Shown in pieces: positions 24,223 through 33,521 of a stretch of DNA of 64,000 bases (the first letter of the stretch is position 1; each line of letters starts with the position of its first letter). The translations under genes and the position numbers were made by a program. Origin of the DNA: CAVSJJ01 sp963728395 (GTDB lineage Bacteria; Actinomycetota; Actinomycetes; Actinomycetales; Dermatophilaceae); contig CAVSJJ010000001.1 of NCBI GenBank assembly GCA_963728395.1, positions 124,001-188,000 on the forward strand, written 5' to 3'. A model generated the notes under the pieces. It was not told the DNA's origin and made no database searches. It saw nothing but the letters and a program-made list of their open reading frames with translations.

Positions 24223-24684
24223 TCAGCCCGCCGGCCGGTCGGTGACCCGGATCCGGATGACCCCCTCGACGACGGGTGTGCCGTCGGTGCGCACCGCCCC
24301 CACCCGGACCGACACGACCTCACGGTCCCAGTCGGCCGGGTCGGTCATGGCCACGCACCGGAGGTCGCTGCTCGCCTTCGCGAGATAGGACACCTCCATC
24401 CCCACCGGGATCCAGCGCCGGTGCGCCGGGGTCGTCGCCTCGGCGAGCAGGCCCATCGCCGCCTCGAGACCGTTGCACACGGCGATGGCATGGACGGTGC
24501 CGATGTGGTTGAGCACCGCGCGGCGCTTGCGGATCGTCACCTCGGCCCGGTGCGGTCGCATCTCGCGGACGTGGGGACGCACCGTGCGAAAGTAGGGCGC
24601 CTTCCAGGCGAAGGCGCTCGAGAAGACCCGGCGGCCGAGCGGACGGGCGGTGAGGCGGCGGTACAGCGCGTAGGTCTCCGGCAT
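24223..24684 (-). CDS. DUF4442 hotdog-fold protein (probable thioesterase)
   Basis: A 153-aa single-domain hotdog protein related to acyl-CoA thioesterases; substrate unknown. The core helix and strand read RKRRAVLNHIGTVHAIAVCNGLEAAMGLLAEATTPAHRRWIPVGMEVSYLAKASSD, where N and H residues could form the active site. The start codon ATG at 24684 lies inside a copy of the dispersed octamer (24679-24686). The gene diverges from the Nudix gene, 46 bp away. Confidence 0.85.
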   Translation of the reverse strand: MPETYALYRRLTARPLGRRVFSSAFAWKAPYFRTVRPHVREMRPHRAEVTIRKRRAVLNHIGTVHAIAVCNGLEAAMGLLAEATTPAHRRWIPVGMEVSYLAKASSDLRCVAMTDPADWDREVVSVRVGAVRTDGTPVVEGVIRIRVTDRPAG

Positions 24685-24730
24685 ACGCCGATGTTACCCA
24701 CCGGTAGAAGGGCCGGATAGGGTGCCGGGG

Positions 24731-25324
24731 ATGACCTCGCCCCCGCCCGGCCGGCCCGGCTTCGTGCGCCCCGACCCCGCCGACCGTCCGCGCCGCGCCC
24801 GCCGCGCCGTTCGGGTCCTCATCCTCGACGAGGAGGACCGGGTCCTTCTCTTCCTCGACTCCGACCTCGGGCTCGACCCCGTGCCGCACTGGTGGGGAAC
24901 CCCCGGGGGCGGCGTCGACCCCGGCGAGAGCGACCTCGAGGCCGCGATTCGCGAGGTGCGTGAGGAGACCGGGCTCGTCATCGACTCCGCCGACCTCATC
25001 GGTCCGGTCTGCACCAGGCGCGTGCGGCACGGCTACAGCGACCAGGTCGTCGACCAGAGCGAGGAGTTCTACCTCCTGCGGGTGCCCGGCTTCGAGGTGG
25101 ACACCTCGGGGCATACCGAGGAGGAGCGGCTCTGCTACGTCGACGTCCGGTGGTGGGCGCGCACGGCGATCGTCGACGAGGACGGCGAGGGTGCGGCGGT
25201 GGGCGGGTATGCCGTGTGGCCGCGCGACCTTCTCGAGATCCTCGCGCTCGCCGAGCGGCCGGAGGCCTGGCGGGACGCCCCGGTCGACCGCGGCATCGCC
25301 GAGGAGTCGACGGTCCCGGGCTGA
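24731..25324 (+). CDS. Nudix hydrolase
   Basis: Hydrolyses a nucleoside diphosphate linked to another moiety; the substrate is not deducible. The 197-aa protein carries the Nudix box GGGVDPGESDLEAAIREVREETGLVI with its REXXEE core. A TPGGG strand and an acidic C-terminal part follow. I start at ATG 24731 because TAGGGT (24718-24723) sits seven bases upstream, which would exclude the in-frame GTG at 24722. It converges on lepA. Confidence 0.9.
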   Translation: MTSPPPGRPGFVRPDPADRPRRARRAVRVLILDEEDRVLLFLDSDLGLDPVPHWWGTPGGGVDPGESDLEAAIREVREETGLVIDSADLIGPVCTRRVRHGYSDQVVDQSEEFYLLRVPGFEVDTSGHTEEERLCYVDVRWWARTAIVDEDGEGAAVGGYAVWPRDLLEILALAERPEAWRDAPVDRGIAEESTVPG

Positions 25325-25354
25325 GGGCGGCGGCGGGCGCCGGGCGGCCTGCGG

Positions 25355-27259
25355 CTACTTGCGGACCTTCTCGCCGGGGGAGTCGCTCGAGAGCGCGGCG
25401 ATGAAGGCCTCCTGAGGCACCTCGACCCGGCCGACCATCTTCATCCGCTTCTTGCCCTCCTTCTGCTTCTCGAGAAGCTTGCGCTTGCGGGTGATGTCCC
25501 CGCCGTAGCACTTGGCGAGGACGTCCTTGCGCATCGCCCGAATGTTCTCCCGGGCGATGATCCGCGCGCCGATCGCGGCCTGGATCGGGACCTCGTACTG
25601 CTGGCGCGGGATGAGCTCCTTGAGCTTGGCGGCCATCGCGACGCCGTAGGAGTAGGCCTTGTCGCGGTGGACGATGGCGCTGAAGGCGTCGACGGTCTCG
25701 CCCTGCAGGAGGATGTCGACCTTGACGAGATCGGCCGCCTGGTCCCCGTCCGGCTCGTAGTCGAGCGAGGCGTAGCCGCGGGTGCGGGACTTCAGCTGGT
25801 CGAAGAAGTCGAAGACGATCTCGGCGAGCGGCAGCGTGTAGCGCAGTTCGACCCGGTCCTCGGAGAGGTAGTCCATCCCCCGCAGCGAGCCGCGACGGCT
25901 CTGGCACAGCTCCATGATCGCCCCGATGTAGTCGCTCGGGGCGAGGACGGTCGCCCGCACGATCGGCTCGCGCACCTCGGCGACCTTCCCACCGGGGAAC
26001 TCACTCGGGTTGGTCACGGTCAGCTCGGCCCCGTCCTCCATCGTCACGTCGTAGACGACGTTGGGCTGGGTGGAGATGAGGTCGAGGTTGAACTCGCGCT
26101 CGAGTCGCTCCCGGACGATCTCGAGGTGGAGCAGGCCGAGGAAGCCGCACCGGAACCCGAACCCGAGCGCCGCCGAGGTCTCGGGCTCGTAGGCGAGGGC
26201 CGCGTCGTTGAGCTTGAGCTTGTCGAGGGCGTCCCGCAGGTCGGGGTAGTCCGACCCGTCGATGGGATACAGGCCGGAGAAGACCATGGGCTTGGGGTCC
26301 CGATAGCCGCCGAGCGCAGCCGACGCCGGCTTCGCGGCATTCGTCACGGTGTCGCCGACGCGGGACTGGCGCACGTCCTTCACGCCGGTGATGAGGTAGC
26401 CGACCTCGCCGACGCCGAGGCCCTTTGACGGGACCGGCTCGGGCGAGATGACGCCGATCTCGAGCAGCTCGTGGGTCGCCTTCGTCGACATCATCGCGAT
26501 CCGCTCGCGCGGGTTGAGGTTGCCGTCGATGACGCGGACGTAGGTGACGACGCCGCGGTAGGAGTCGTAGACGGAGTCGAAGATCATCGCCCGGGCGGCC
26601 GCGGCGGGGTCGCCGACCGGCGGGGGAACCTGCCGGACGATCTCCTCGAGAAGGGCCTCGACGCCCGCGCCGGTCTTCCCCGACACCTGGAGGACCTCGC
26701 CGGGGTCGCAGCCGATGAGGCCGGACAGCTCGACGGCGTACTTCTCCGGCTGCGCCGCGGGCAGGTCGATCTTGTTCAGGACGGGGATGATCGTCAGGTC
26801 GTTCTCCATGGCGAGGTAGAGGTTCGCCAGGGTCTGGGCCTCGATCCCCTGCGCCGCGTCGACGAGGAGGACGGCGCCCTCGCAGGCGGCGAGTGAGCGG
26901 GACACCTCGTAGGTGAAGTCGACGTGGCCGGGTGTGTCGATCATGTTGAGCGCGACGATCCGCCCCTCGCTCTCCCAGGGCATCCGGACGGCCTGCGACT
27001 TGATCGTGATCCCGCGCTCGCGCTCGATGTCCATCCGGTCGAGGTACTGCGCCCGCATCGTGCGCTCGTCGACGACGCCGGTGATCTGGAGCATCCGGTC
27101 GGCAAGGGTCGACTTGCCGTGGTCGATGTGGGCGATGATGCAGAAGTTGCGGATCGCCTCGGGCGGCGTCGCGTGCGGCGGCAACGCATCGGTGGCTCGG
27201 GGGGACACGGTGCGGCGGGTTCCTCGTCGACGGGGCTTGGACTGGTTCCAGTGTCCCAT
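25355..27259 (-). CDS. lepA: elongation factor 4 (LepA), ribosome back-translocase
   Basis: Translational GTPase that acts on stalled or mis-translocated ribosomes and in 30S biogenesis. The 634-aa protein has P-loop AHIDHGKST, G3 DTPGHVDF and G4 NKIDLP. It also has the LepA-specific YDSYRGVVTYVRV and the C-terminal domain ending in KQKEGKKRMKMVGRVEVPQEAFIAAL. The N-terminal 35 residues (MGHWNQSKPRRRGTRRTV) are an extension often annotated in actinobacteria; the true start may be further in. It lies next to rpsT and holA as is usual. Confidence 0.98.
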   Translation of the reverse strand: MGHWNQSKPRRRGTRRTVSPRATDALPPHATPPEAIRNFCIIAHIDHGKSTLADRMLQITGVVDERTMRAQYLDRMDIERERGITIKSQAVRMPWESEGRIVALNMIDTPGHVDFTYEVSRSLAACEGAVLLVDAAQGIEAQTLANLYLAMENDLTIIPVLNKIDLPAAQPEKYAVELSGLIGCDPGEVLQVSGKTGAGVEALLEEIVRQVPPPVGDPAAAARAMIFDSVYDSYRGVVTYVRVIDGNLNPRERIAMMSTKATHELLEIGVISPEPVPSKGLGVGEVGYLITGVKDVRQSRVGDTVTNAAKPASAALGGYRDPKPMVFSGLYPIDGSDYPDLRDALDKLKLNDAALAYEPETSAALGFGFRCGFLGLLHLEIVRERLEREFNLDLISTQPNVVYDVTMEDGAELTVTNPSEFPGGKVAEVREPIVRATVLAPSDYIGAIMELCQSRRGSLRGMDYLSEDRVELRYTLPLAEIVFDFFDQLKSRTRGYASLDYEPDGDQAADLVKVDILLQGETVDAFSAIVHRDKAYSYGVAMAAKLKELIPRQQYEVPIQAAIGARIIARENIRAMRKDVLAKCYGGDITRKRKLLEKQKEGKKRMKMVGRVEVPQEAFIAALSSDSPGEKVRK

Positions 27260-27328
27260 GCCCGTGCCGTCCGGCCGACCACGAGCGCGGCCGGGACCGT
27301 CCGCGATGACGGTGCGGCGCCGAGGCGG

Positions 27329-28264
27329 TCAGGACAGGCCGAAGTAGTCGCGGATCGACGCCGTGCCCGGGTCGGCGGCGTGCCCGAGGAGCGCCAGCCC
27401 GAGCATCTGCTGCATCCCCTTGAGTGTCGCGTAGTGGTCGAGCGGTGCGGCGGTCGTGTAGCCCGCCGGGGTGTAGGCCGAGGCGACGATGAACGGGACG
27501 ACGTCGTGCCGCGACGTCCCCTCGTCCCAGGTGATGATGACGACGGTCCGGCCGGCGCGGTACTCCGGGGTGTCGAAGACCTTCGGCAGGTATGCCGCGG
27601 CCCACGTGTCGCCGTTCTGGATCCGCTGCGCCTGGGTCGTCTTCGACGTGCTCGTCGGCTTGTGCATGATGTGCGCCTTGTTCGGTGTGAGCACGGTGAA
27701 GGCCGAGGAGATGTCCGGCGTCGCGGGCATCGGCACGTCATTGGTCTTGCACGTCGCGGCGATCCGCGTGTAGTACGGCGCCGGGTTGTGGTTGACCGTG
27801 TAGTCGGTCGCGTGGTGGATGTAGCACGGGCTCGGCATGCTCTCGGCGAGGTTCTTCCAGTCGGTGCCGAGCTGTTCGAAGACACTGACCGAGGACTGCG
27901 GCCAGGTCTTGGGGTTGCGGTTCGACGTGATGTGCGTCGGGTAGCCCGTGTACCCCGACGTGAGCGCGATGTAGTTCGGCAGGCTCGTGTCGGGGTCGAC
28001 GGTCGTCATCGCCATCGCCGTCCCGCACTGCGCCGCCAGCGACTGCAGGTACGGGGCGTTGGGGCCCTGGTAGATCTGGTCGCGCCACTTGTTCTCGAAG
28101 ATGAGGAGAACGACGTGGTCGTAGCGCGCCGGCGGCGCATCGCCGGCCCAGCCGCAGACCGGCGAGGTGGCCGCTCCCGCGGGACCCTCGCTCGCCCCGG
28201 CGAGGCCCGCGAGCAGCAGGGCCGCCGCCGCCCATCGTGCCGTGATCCGCCCGTGTGACGTCAT
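27329..28264 (-). CDS. secreted phosphoesterase family protein (acid phosphatase / phospholipase C-like)
   Basis: A 311-aa exported hydrolase of the alkaline-phosphatase-like phosphoesterase family (PF04185 type). The signal peptide MTSHGRITARWAAAALLLAGLAGASEGPAGAAT is clear. The mature part starts RYDHVVLLIFENKWRDQI with the metal-binding FEN motif. It has a TTVDPDTSLPNYIALTSGYT nucleophile region, HATDYTVNHNPAPYYTRI, and late VVIITWDEG plus RHDVVPFIVASAY. It lies between lepA and rpsT, where it is not usual, so it is probably an insertion into the conserved block. Substrate is likely a phosphomonoester or inositol phospholipid. Confidence 0.88.
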   Translation of the reverse strand: MTSHGRITARWAAAALLLAGLAGASEGPAGAATSPVCGWAGDAPPARYDHVVLLIFENKWRDQIYQGPNAPYLQSLAAQCGTAMAMTTVDPDTSLPNYIALTSGYTGYPTHITSNRNPKTWPQSSVSVFEQLGTDWKNLAESMPSPCYIHHATDYTVNHNPAPYYTRIAATCKTNDVPMPATPDISSAFTVLTPNKAHIMHKPTSTSKTTQAQRIQNGDTWAAAYLPKVFDTPEYRAGRTVVIITWDEGTSRHDVVPFIVASAYTPAGYTTAAPLDHYATLKGMQQMLGLALLGHAADPGTASIRDYFGLS

Positions 28265-28420
28265 GACCCCACCCCCGAGTGCTTCCCCGCGACCCCCCGG
28301 CCGCGGACGCAGGTCTTCAGTATGCCGACCCGCCGGGCGCAATGGTGGCTTCGGCGCCCGGCCGTTGGCGATGCCTCCGCCGGCCCGTCCGCGGCGGCCC
28401 GTTACGCCGGCCGTGGACGC

Positions 28421-28463
28421 GACGAGGGCCCGCTCCACCACGGATGGTGGGCGGGCCCTCGTC
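28421..28463 (-). terminator. rpsT terminator hairpin
   Basis: A 13-bp perfect outer stem (28421-28433 with 28451-28463) encloses a second stem of six pairs with a CGGA loop. It begins 14 bp beyond the rpsT stop codon. Confidence 0.8.
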
Positions 28464-28477
28464 GAGGCGGTCGGGCC

Positions 28478-28738
28478 TTAGAGCTGGCTGGCCCGCTTGG
28501 CCATGGCCGACTTCTTGTTGGCGGCCTGGTTGGCGTGGATGACGCCCTTGCTCACCGCCTTGTCGAGCTTGGTCGAGGCGGCCTTGAGCAGCTCGCGGGC
28601 CTCGTCGGCCCGACCGGCATCGGCGGCCTCGCGGAACCGGCGGATCGAGGTCTTGAACTCGCTCTTGGCCGCCTTGTTCCGCTCGGTCGCGCGCCGGTTC
28701 GTCTTGATCCGCTTCAACTGGGACTTGATGTTTGCCAC
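28478..28738 (-). CDS. rpsT: 30S ribosomal protein S20
   Basis: Primary 16S rRNA-binding protein of the small subunit body. All 86 residues match the family: VANIKSQLKRIKTNRRATER, NKAAKSEFKTSIRRF and a C-terminal VIHANQAANKKSAMAKRASQL. The start is GTG at 28738 with AGAAGAG upstream. It is a single-gene unit with a strong terminator. The 190 bp to holA contain one octamer copy (28768-28775) and nothing else I recognise. Confidence 0.98.
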   Translation of the reverse strand: MANIKSQLKRIKTNRRATERNKAAKSEFKTSIRRFREAADAGRADEARELLKAASTKLDKAVSKGVIHANQAANKKSAMAKRASQL

Positions 28739-28928
28739 GTGCTCTTCTCGTGCTTTCTGGTGGGTCGGTATGCCGTCAGGAGGGCGGCAGGCGCGCCTCG
28801 GGACCGGGCGTGGGGATACCCGCGCGTGAAGCGACCTGGATGTTACTCGTCCGCGCACGACCTCAAGCGCGCACGCAACAAGCAAAGGTACCAGCGCCAC
28901 CGGGTGGCGGCCAAAACGGCGGCCGGCC

Positions 28929-29912
28929 TCAGCCGGCGCCGGCCGCGTGCTCCCGGGTGATGGTGAGGACGGCACGCTCGACGGCGTACACAGGGTCCCG
29001 GCCGCCGCCCTTGACCTCGACGTCGGCCTCGGCGACCGCCTGGATGCACCGGGCGAGCGCCTCGGCGCTCCAGCCGGACAGGGCCCGGCGCGCCTTGTCG
29101 ACCTGCCACGGCGCGAGGCCGAGGTCCCGGGCGACGTCGGCCGAGCGCCCCCGGCCGGCGGAGCCGACCCGGACGAGCTGGCGCAGCTGCTGGGCGAGGA
29201 CGGCGACGATGGGCACCGGGTCGACGCCGACGGCGATCGCGTGCCGGAGCAGCCGAAGTGCCTCCCCCGCGTCGCCGCCCACGGCCGCGTCGGCGACCCG
29301 GAAGCCGGTCGCCTCGACCTTGCCGCCGTGGTAGGTGAGCACGGTCCGCTCGTCGATCGTGCCCGTCGTGTCGTCGATGAGCTGGGCGCAGGCGGCGGCC
29401 AGCTCGCGCAGGTCGCGCCCGACCGCCTCGACGAGGGCGTGCACGGCCTCGCCGGTGGCCCGGCGGTGGGCCCGCCGGAACTCGTGGATGGCGAAGTCGA
29501 CCTTGTCCCGGTCGCTCTTGATGGCCGCGGCGTCGATGACCCGGGCCCGGGCGGCCTTGAGCGCGTCGAGGGTCTTCCTGCCCCGGTTGCCCCCCTTGTG
29601 GAGGACCACGAGCGTGAGGTCGGGCTCGGTCGGGGCGCCCACGAGGGCCTGGACATCGGCCTGCAGCTCCTCGCTCGCCTCGTCGAGGTCGTGGACGACG
29701 AGGGCCTTGGCCCCGCCGAAGAGGGACGGGCTGGCGTGGATGCCGAGCTCACCGGGCTGGTATGCCGCGGCATACAGCCGGATCACCTCGAGGTCGGGCT
29801 GGAAGACCCGCAGGTCCTCGATGATCTGGGCGACCGCACGCTCGGCGAGGAGCTGCTCCGGGCCCGCGACGAGCACATGGGGGGGCACCGGCCGGGACTG
29901 GACCTCGCTCAC
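28929..29912 (-). CDS. holA: DNA polymerase III delta subunit
   Basis: Clamp-loader subunit that opens the beta clamp. The 327-aa protein starts VSEVQSRPVPPHVLVAGPEQLLAERAVAQIIEDL. It has SPSLFGGAKALVVHDLDEAS, the clamp-interacting region, and a helical C-terminal domain with LGLAPWQVDKARRALSGWSAEALARCI. The GTG start has CAGGCT eight bases upstream. Two inverted octamers (29760 and 29768) fall inside the coding sequence and encode the repeat-like LYAAAY. The comEC and comEA genes that often sit upstream of holA are not here. Confidence 0.96.
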   Translation of the reverse strand: MSEVQSRPVPPHVLVAGPEQLLAERAVAQIIEDLRVFQPDLEVIRLYAAAYQPGELGIHASPSLFGGAKALVVHDLDEASEELQADVQALVGAPTEPDLTLVVLHKGGNRGRKTLDALKAARARVIDAAAIKSDRDKVDFAIHEFRRAHRRATGEAVHALVEAVGRDLRELAAACAQLIDDTTGTIDERTVLTYHGGKVEATGFRVADAAVGGDAGEALRLLRHAIAVGVDPVPIVAVLAQQLRQLVRVGSAGRGRSADVARDLGLAPWQVDKARRALSGWSAEALARCIQAVAEADVEVKGGGRDPVYAVERAVLTITREHAAGAG

Positions 29913-30028
29913 GAGGACCAGCCTGCCACGGACCCCGGACGGCCGTGAGCCCGGCCGGATCGCTCCGGCCGGGCCCACGAGGTCTCCCGCTGGTGGGGCG
30001 GACCGGTTCGGCCCACCCCACCTGACGG

Positions 30029-33000
30029 TCACCGGGTGACGGTGATCGGTGTGCGCACGCTCGTGGTGCCGGCCACGACGTCGGCCGTCATGTCCGTCGT
30101 GAGCGACCGCACACCGGGCCGGTGGCCCTTGATGGTGAGGGTGTAGCTCAGCGACTCGCCCGGCTCGCCCGGGGTCGTCGTGATGACGTACGGCCCCTGC
30201 GGCGTGCCGGAGATCTGGTCACCAGCGGTGCCGGAGAGGTTCTCCGCACCGACGGTCAGACCGTCCGGCGAGCCGTCGGCACCGATCGCGTCCGGTGCGT
30301 AGCCGTAGGAGATGTCCTCGGACCCGTTGACCCCGATCCACATCTGGAAGGTGCGGTGGTTGGCGGCGTTGCCGAAGACGTGGACGTCCCACTGGACGGC
30401 GACCCAGGTGTTGGTCCCGTCGGTCAGCGACACGACGTAGATCCCCTTCTCGCCGGTCCCGTCGAGGTCGGTCCAGTACGGCGCGAGGACGCCGTTCGGA
30501 GCGGCCGGGTCGGGCAGGGACTGCGGGGTGTAGGCGATGTCCTGCTGGCTGTTCGCCCCGTTGATGACGACGTAGCCGTTGGACACCACCCCGATCCGCG
30601 AGTAGCTGCGGCCGCCGAAGTCGAACGCCGGCATGTCGAAGTTCTTCGCCTCCTCGTCCCCGATGGTCACCGGAGCGGTGAACTGCGACAGATCGAGGAA
30701 CCCACCGACCGGGTTGTCACCGGCGGCGATCGACGGGATCGCGTCCTTGGGGGGCGCGAGGACCGTCGGACCGGCGACGACCTTGTGACCGTTGCTCCGC
30801 ACGGCGTCGGCGCCAACGGCGTCGGTGATCTTCAGCAGCGGCGAGACCGTGCTGGTCGTCGTCACCGTCGCCGGGCCGGCCGCCTTGTTCTCGGCGGTCA
30901 CCGTGCACGTCGTCGTGTCACGGATGGCGATCGTGTCCGGCTCGCAGGACTGGGTCAGGGTGACCGCGCCCTGCTGGTTCTTGAAGGCGACCGGCAGGTG
31001 GACCGTCGGCACCTTCTTCGCCGTGAACCGGAGCTGCCCGAAGTACTGCCCGGAGGGAGCGCTCGAGGTGATCGTGATCTCGAAGGTCTTGCTCTTGCCG
31101 GGCGCGATGGCACCGTGGCGCGGGGAGACCTCGATCGTCGTGTCGGCCGGCGCCGAGGTGTGGGCGACGAACCGCCAGGGCTTGCCCGAGACGTTGGTCG
31201 CCGTGCGGTGGACCGTCACGGTGCCCGGCATCGTCGGGACGTTGATCGACGGCAGGTTGAGGTCGAGCGCCGTGATCGGGTCCTGTCCGAGGTCCCACAT
31301 GTTCTGTGCGGTCTCGTCGAAGACGACCGGGGCCTTGCCGGCCCTGGTGAGGTCGACGCGCCCGGCGCCGTCGTCGAACGGGTCGGCCGGGGTGGTCTCG
31401 TCCTCCTTGACGACGTCCGTCGTGGCCGTCGTCATGAGCGCCGACTTGATCGCACCTGGGGTCCAACCCATGTGCGCCGCCTTGACGAGGATCGCGGAGC
31501 CCGCGATGTTCGGCGACGACATCGACGTCCCGGCGATCGCCTGGAAGTACTGACCGGGCGGGCCGGCCGTCGTCTCCTGCGGCGTGGGCGTCTGGCCCGC
31601 GAGGACCTGCACGCCCGGCGCGGTGATGTCGGGCTTGAGGAACTGACCGCCCGGACCCCGCGACGAGAACGCCGCCATGACGTCGCCCTGCGCCGGCTGC
31701 TTGCTCCCGGCCGGCCACGAGGCGAGCGAGTCCGGGTGGGCCGCCATGAAGGCGAGGAACGCGGTTCCGTCGGCGAGGTGCACGGCCGGCAGCCAGTGGT
31801 TGTCGGACTCGGTGTCGGCCAGGGTCGGGTTGTAGAGGATCATCCCGACGGCCCCGCCCTCCTTGACGTTGAGGCCCTTGTCGATCCGGGCGTTGATGCC
31901 GCGCTTGCACGCGACGACCTTGCCGCTGACCGAACCGGCCGGCAGCGGTGTCTGGCACAGGGCGTCGCCGTAACCGGCGACGTCCTCGGCCATGACGATC
32001 GGCGTCGGGGTCGTCACACCGTCGGTGAGCGAGGTGCCCTCGAAGGTCGCCGAGTCACCGCCGCTCGTGACGGTGAGCGTCGTCGAGAACGCGCGCGCCA
32101 GCGTCGAGGCGGCGACGGTCGTCACCCACGGGCTGTGGTGGTCGGTCGTCCCCGCGCCCGGGCCGCTATTGCCCGCGGAGGCCGCGACGAAGATGCCGGC
32201 CTGGTAGGCGTCGAGGAAGGCCAGCTCCACCGCGTCGCCGTAGGGGTTGGACCCGCCGGAGATCGAGTAGTTGATGACGTTGGCGCCGTCGGCGATGGCC
32301 TGCTGGACCGCGAGCACCGAGTCGGAGCTGTAGCAGCCGTTCGCGCCACAGATCTTGTACTCGAGGACCCACGCGCCCGGGGCCACACCACTGATCGGGC
32401 CCTGGTCGACACCGAGGATCGGCGCCTGCTGGACGTTGTTGCCCGCCGCGGTCGTCGTCGTGTGCGTGCCGTGGCCGTCGCTGTCGCGCGCCGAGTCGGG
32501 GTACATCTCGGTGCCCGGGTTGATGGCGTTGTACGTGTCGAGGAACGCCTGGCCGCCGATGACCTTGTGGTTGCACGCGAAGACGTCGGTGGCCGGCGTC
32601 AGCGGGTTGTCACCGAAGTTGCACGGACGCGCCATCCCGCTCGGCGCAGCCGGCGGGGTGCCGAGGGCGGGGTTGTCCGCCAGCATCGGGTGCTCCGGCC
32701 AGATGCCGGAGTCGAGGTCGGCGAAGATGACGCCCCTGCCGGCCAGGTCCTGCCCGCCGAGCTGACGCCAGAGCGTCGGGGCCCCGATGAACTGGGGCGC
32801 CTCGTCGAGGGCGAGCGGCTTGTTGAGCGTGTCGTCCTGGACCGCGGCCACACCGGGGAGCGAGAGCAGCTTGCTCGCCTGGTTGGCGGGGAGGCGGACC
32901 GCGACGCCGCCGTACACGGTCGTCATGCTCTCGCCGGCGCGGGCCTTGGGGAGCTTGGACTTCAGGGCGGTGCGGAAGGCCTTGTCCATCGAGGAGATGT

Positions 33001-33361
33001 GGCCCTCGTAGGCCTTCTCGGGAGCGGAGCGGCCGGTGAGCTTCTTCCCGGTCACGCTCGGGCTGGTCGCCGCCAGACCCTTGATTCCCCCCTTGTACGC
33101 GGCCATCGCGTCGTAGTCGAGCTTGACGACGACGTTGACCATCTTCGAGTCGGTTCGCTTCAGCAGGGCCCTGTCTGACTCGGCAAGGCGTCCGCTCGTG
33201 GATTTCGCGCCCTCCACCGTCGAGACGGGGCTCAATGGTGTGGCGGTGAAACCGTCAGGACCACGCGTGGCAGCTCCGGCCTGCGTTGGTGCAGCGAGCA
33301 GTGCTGCCGCCAACGCCGCCGTACCCAAGCTTGCCCACACGCGTCGAGATGTACCGTGCAT
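30029..33361 (-). CDS. large secreted subtilisin-like serine protease (S8 family, with PA domain)
   Basis: Extracellular protease of 1110 aa. A signal peptide (about residues 1-30, MHGTSRRVWASLGTAALAAALLAAPTQAGA) and an inhibitor I9-type propeptide (to about 180) come first. The catalytic triad is D217 in FADLDSGIWP, H297 in DGHGTHT and S613 in AGTSMSSPN. A protease-associated (PA) domain is inserted before the Ser motif (about 430-560). About 450 C-terminal residues form beta-rich modules that include NGYVVINGANSQQD and APYWTDLDG, and there is no LPXTG or membrane anchor. It replaces the usual holA neighbours, and no octamer copy lies anywhere in its 3.3 kb, which hints at later acquisition. 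Confidence 0.95.
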   Translation of the reverse strand: MHGTSRRVWASLGTAALAAALLAAPTQAGAATRGPDGFTATPLSPVSTVEGAKSTSGRLAESDRALLKRTDSKMVNVVVKLDYDAMAAYKGGIKGLAATSPSVTGKKLTGRSAPEKAYEGHISSMDKAFRTALKSKLPKARAGESMTTVYGGVAVRLPANQASKLLSLPGVAAVQDDTLNKPLALDEAPQFIGAPTLWRQLGGQDLAGRGVIFADLDSGIWPEHPMLADNPALGTPPAAPSGMARPCNFGDNPLTPATDVFACNHKVIGGQAFLDTYNAINPGTEMYPDSARDSDGHGTHTTTTAAGNNVQQAPILGVDQGPISGVAPGAWVLEYKICGANGCYSSDSVLAVQQAIADGANVINYSISGGSNPYGDAVELAFLDAYQAGIFVAASAGNSGPGAGTTDHHSPWVTTVAASTLARAFSTTLTVTSGGDSATFEGTSLTDGVTTPTPIVMAEDVAGYGDALCQTPLPAGSVSGKVVACKRGINARIDKGLNVKEGGAVGMILYNPTLADTESDNHWLPAVHLADGTAFLAFMAAHPDSLASWPAGSKQPAQGDVMAAFSSRGPGGQFLKPDITAPGVQVLAGQTPTPQETTAGPPGQYFQAIAGTSMSSPNIAGSAILVKAAHMGWTPGAIKSALMTTATTDVVKEDETTPADPFDDGAGRVDLTRAGKAPVVFDETAQNMWDLGQDPITALDLNLPSINVPTMPGTVTVHRTATNVSGKPWRFVAHTSAPADTTIEVSPRHGAIAPGKSKTFEITITSSAPSGQYFGQLRFTAKKVPTVHLPVAFKNQQGAVTLTQSCEPDTIAIRDTTTCTVTAENKAAGPATVTTTSTVSPLLKITDAVGADAVRSNGHKVVAGPTVLAPPKDAIPSIAAGDNPVGGFLDLSQFTAPVTIGDEEAKNFDMPAFDFGGRSYSRIGVVSNGYVVINGANSQQDIAYTPQSLPDPAAPNGVLAPYWTDLDGTGEKGIYVVSLTDGTNTWVAVQWDVHVFGNAANHRTFQMWIGVNGSEDISYGYAPDAIGADGSPDGLTVGAENLSGTAGDQISGTPQGPYVITTTPGEPGESLSYTLTIKGHRPGVRSLTTDMTADVVAGTTSVRTPITVTR

Positions 33362-33521
33362 CTAGACGCTCCAATCAAGGGTTTTCGACACCGGGCCGGT
33401 CCGGCCCGATGAGGGGACTGTAGTGACAGTTACGCCCCCGCGCCTCCCCTGGAGCCGACTTCTTTTTCCCTGGTGGCGGCGGGTGCGATCGATTTCGCTG
33501 ACCCCCGGGTAGCGTCCCGGC
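33362..33521. promoter_or_regulatory. leader region of the subtilase with two inverted repeats
   Basis: CGGGCCG and CGGCCCG form a hairpin at about 33393-33409 in the presumed 5' UTR. Further up, ACTGT-AGTG-ACAGT (33417-33430) is a perfect 5-4-5 inverted repeat of operator type. The region is slightly AT-richer than its surroundings. No gene is seen. Confidence 0.4.
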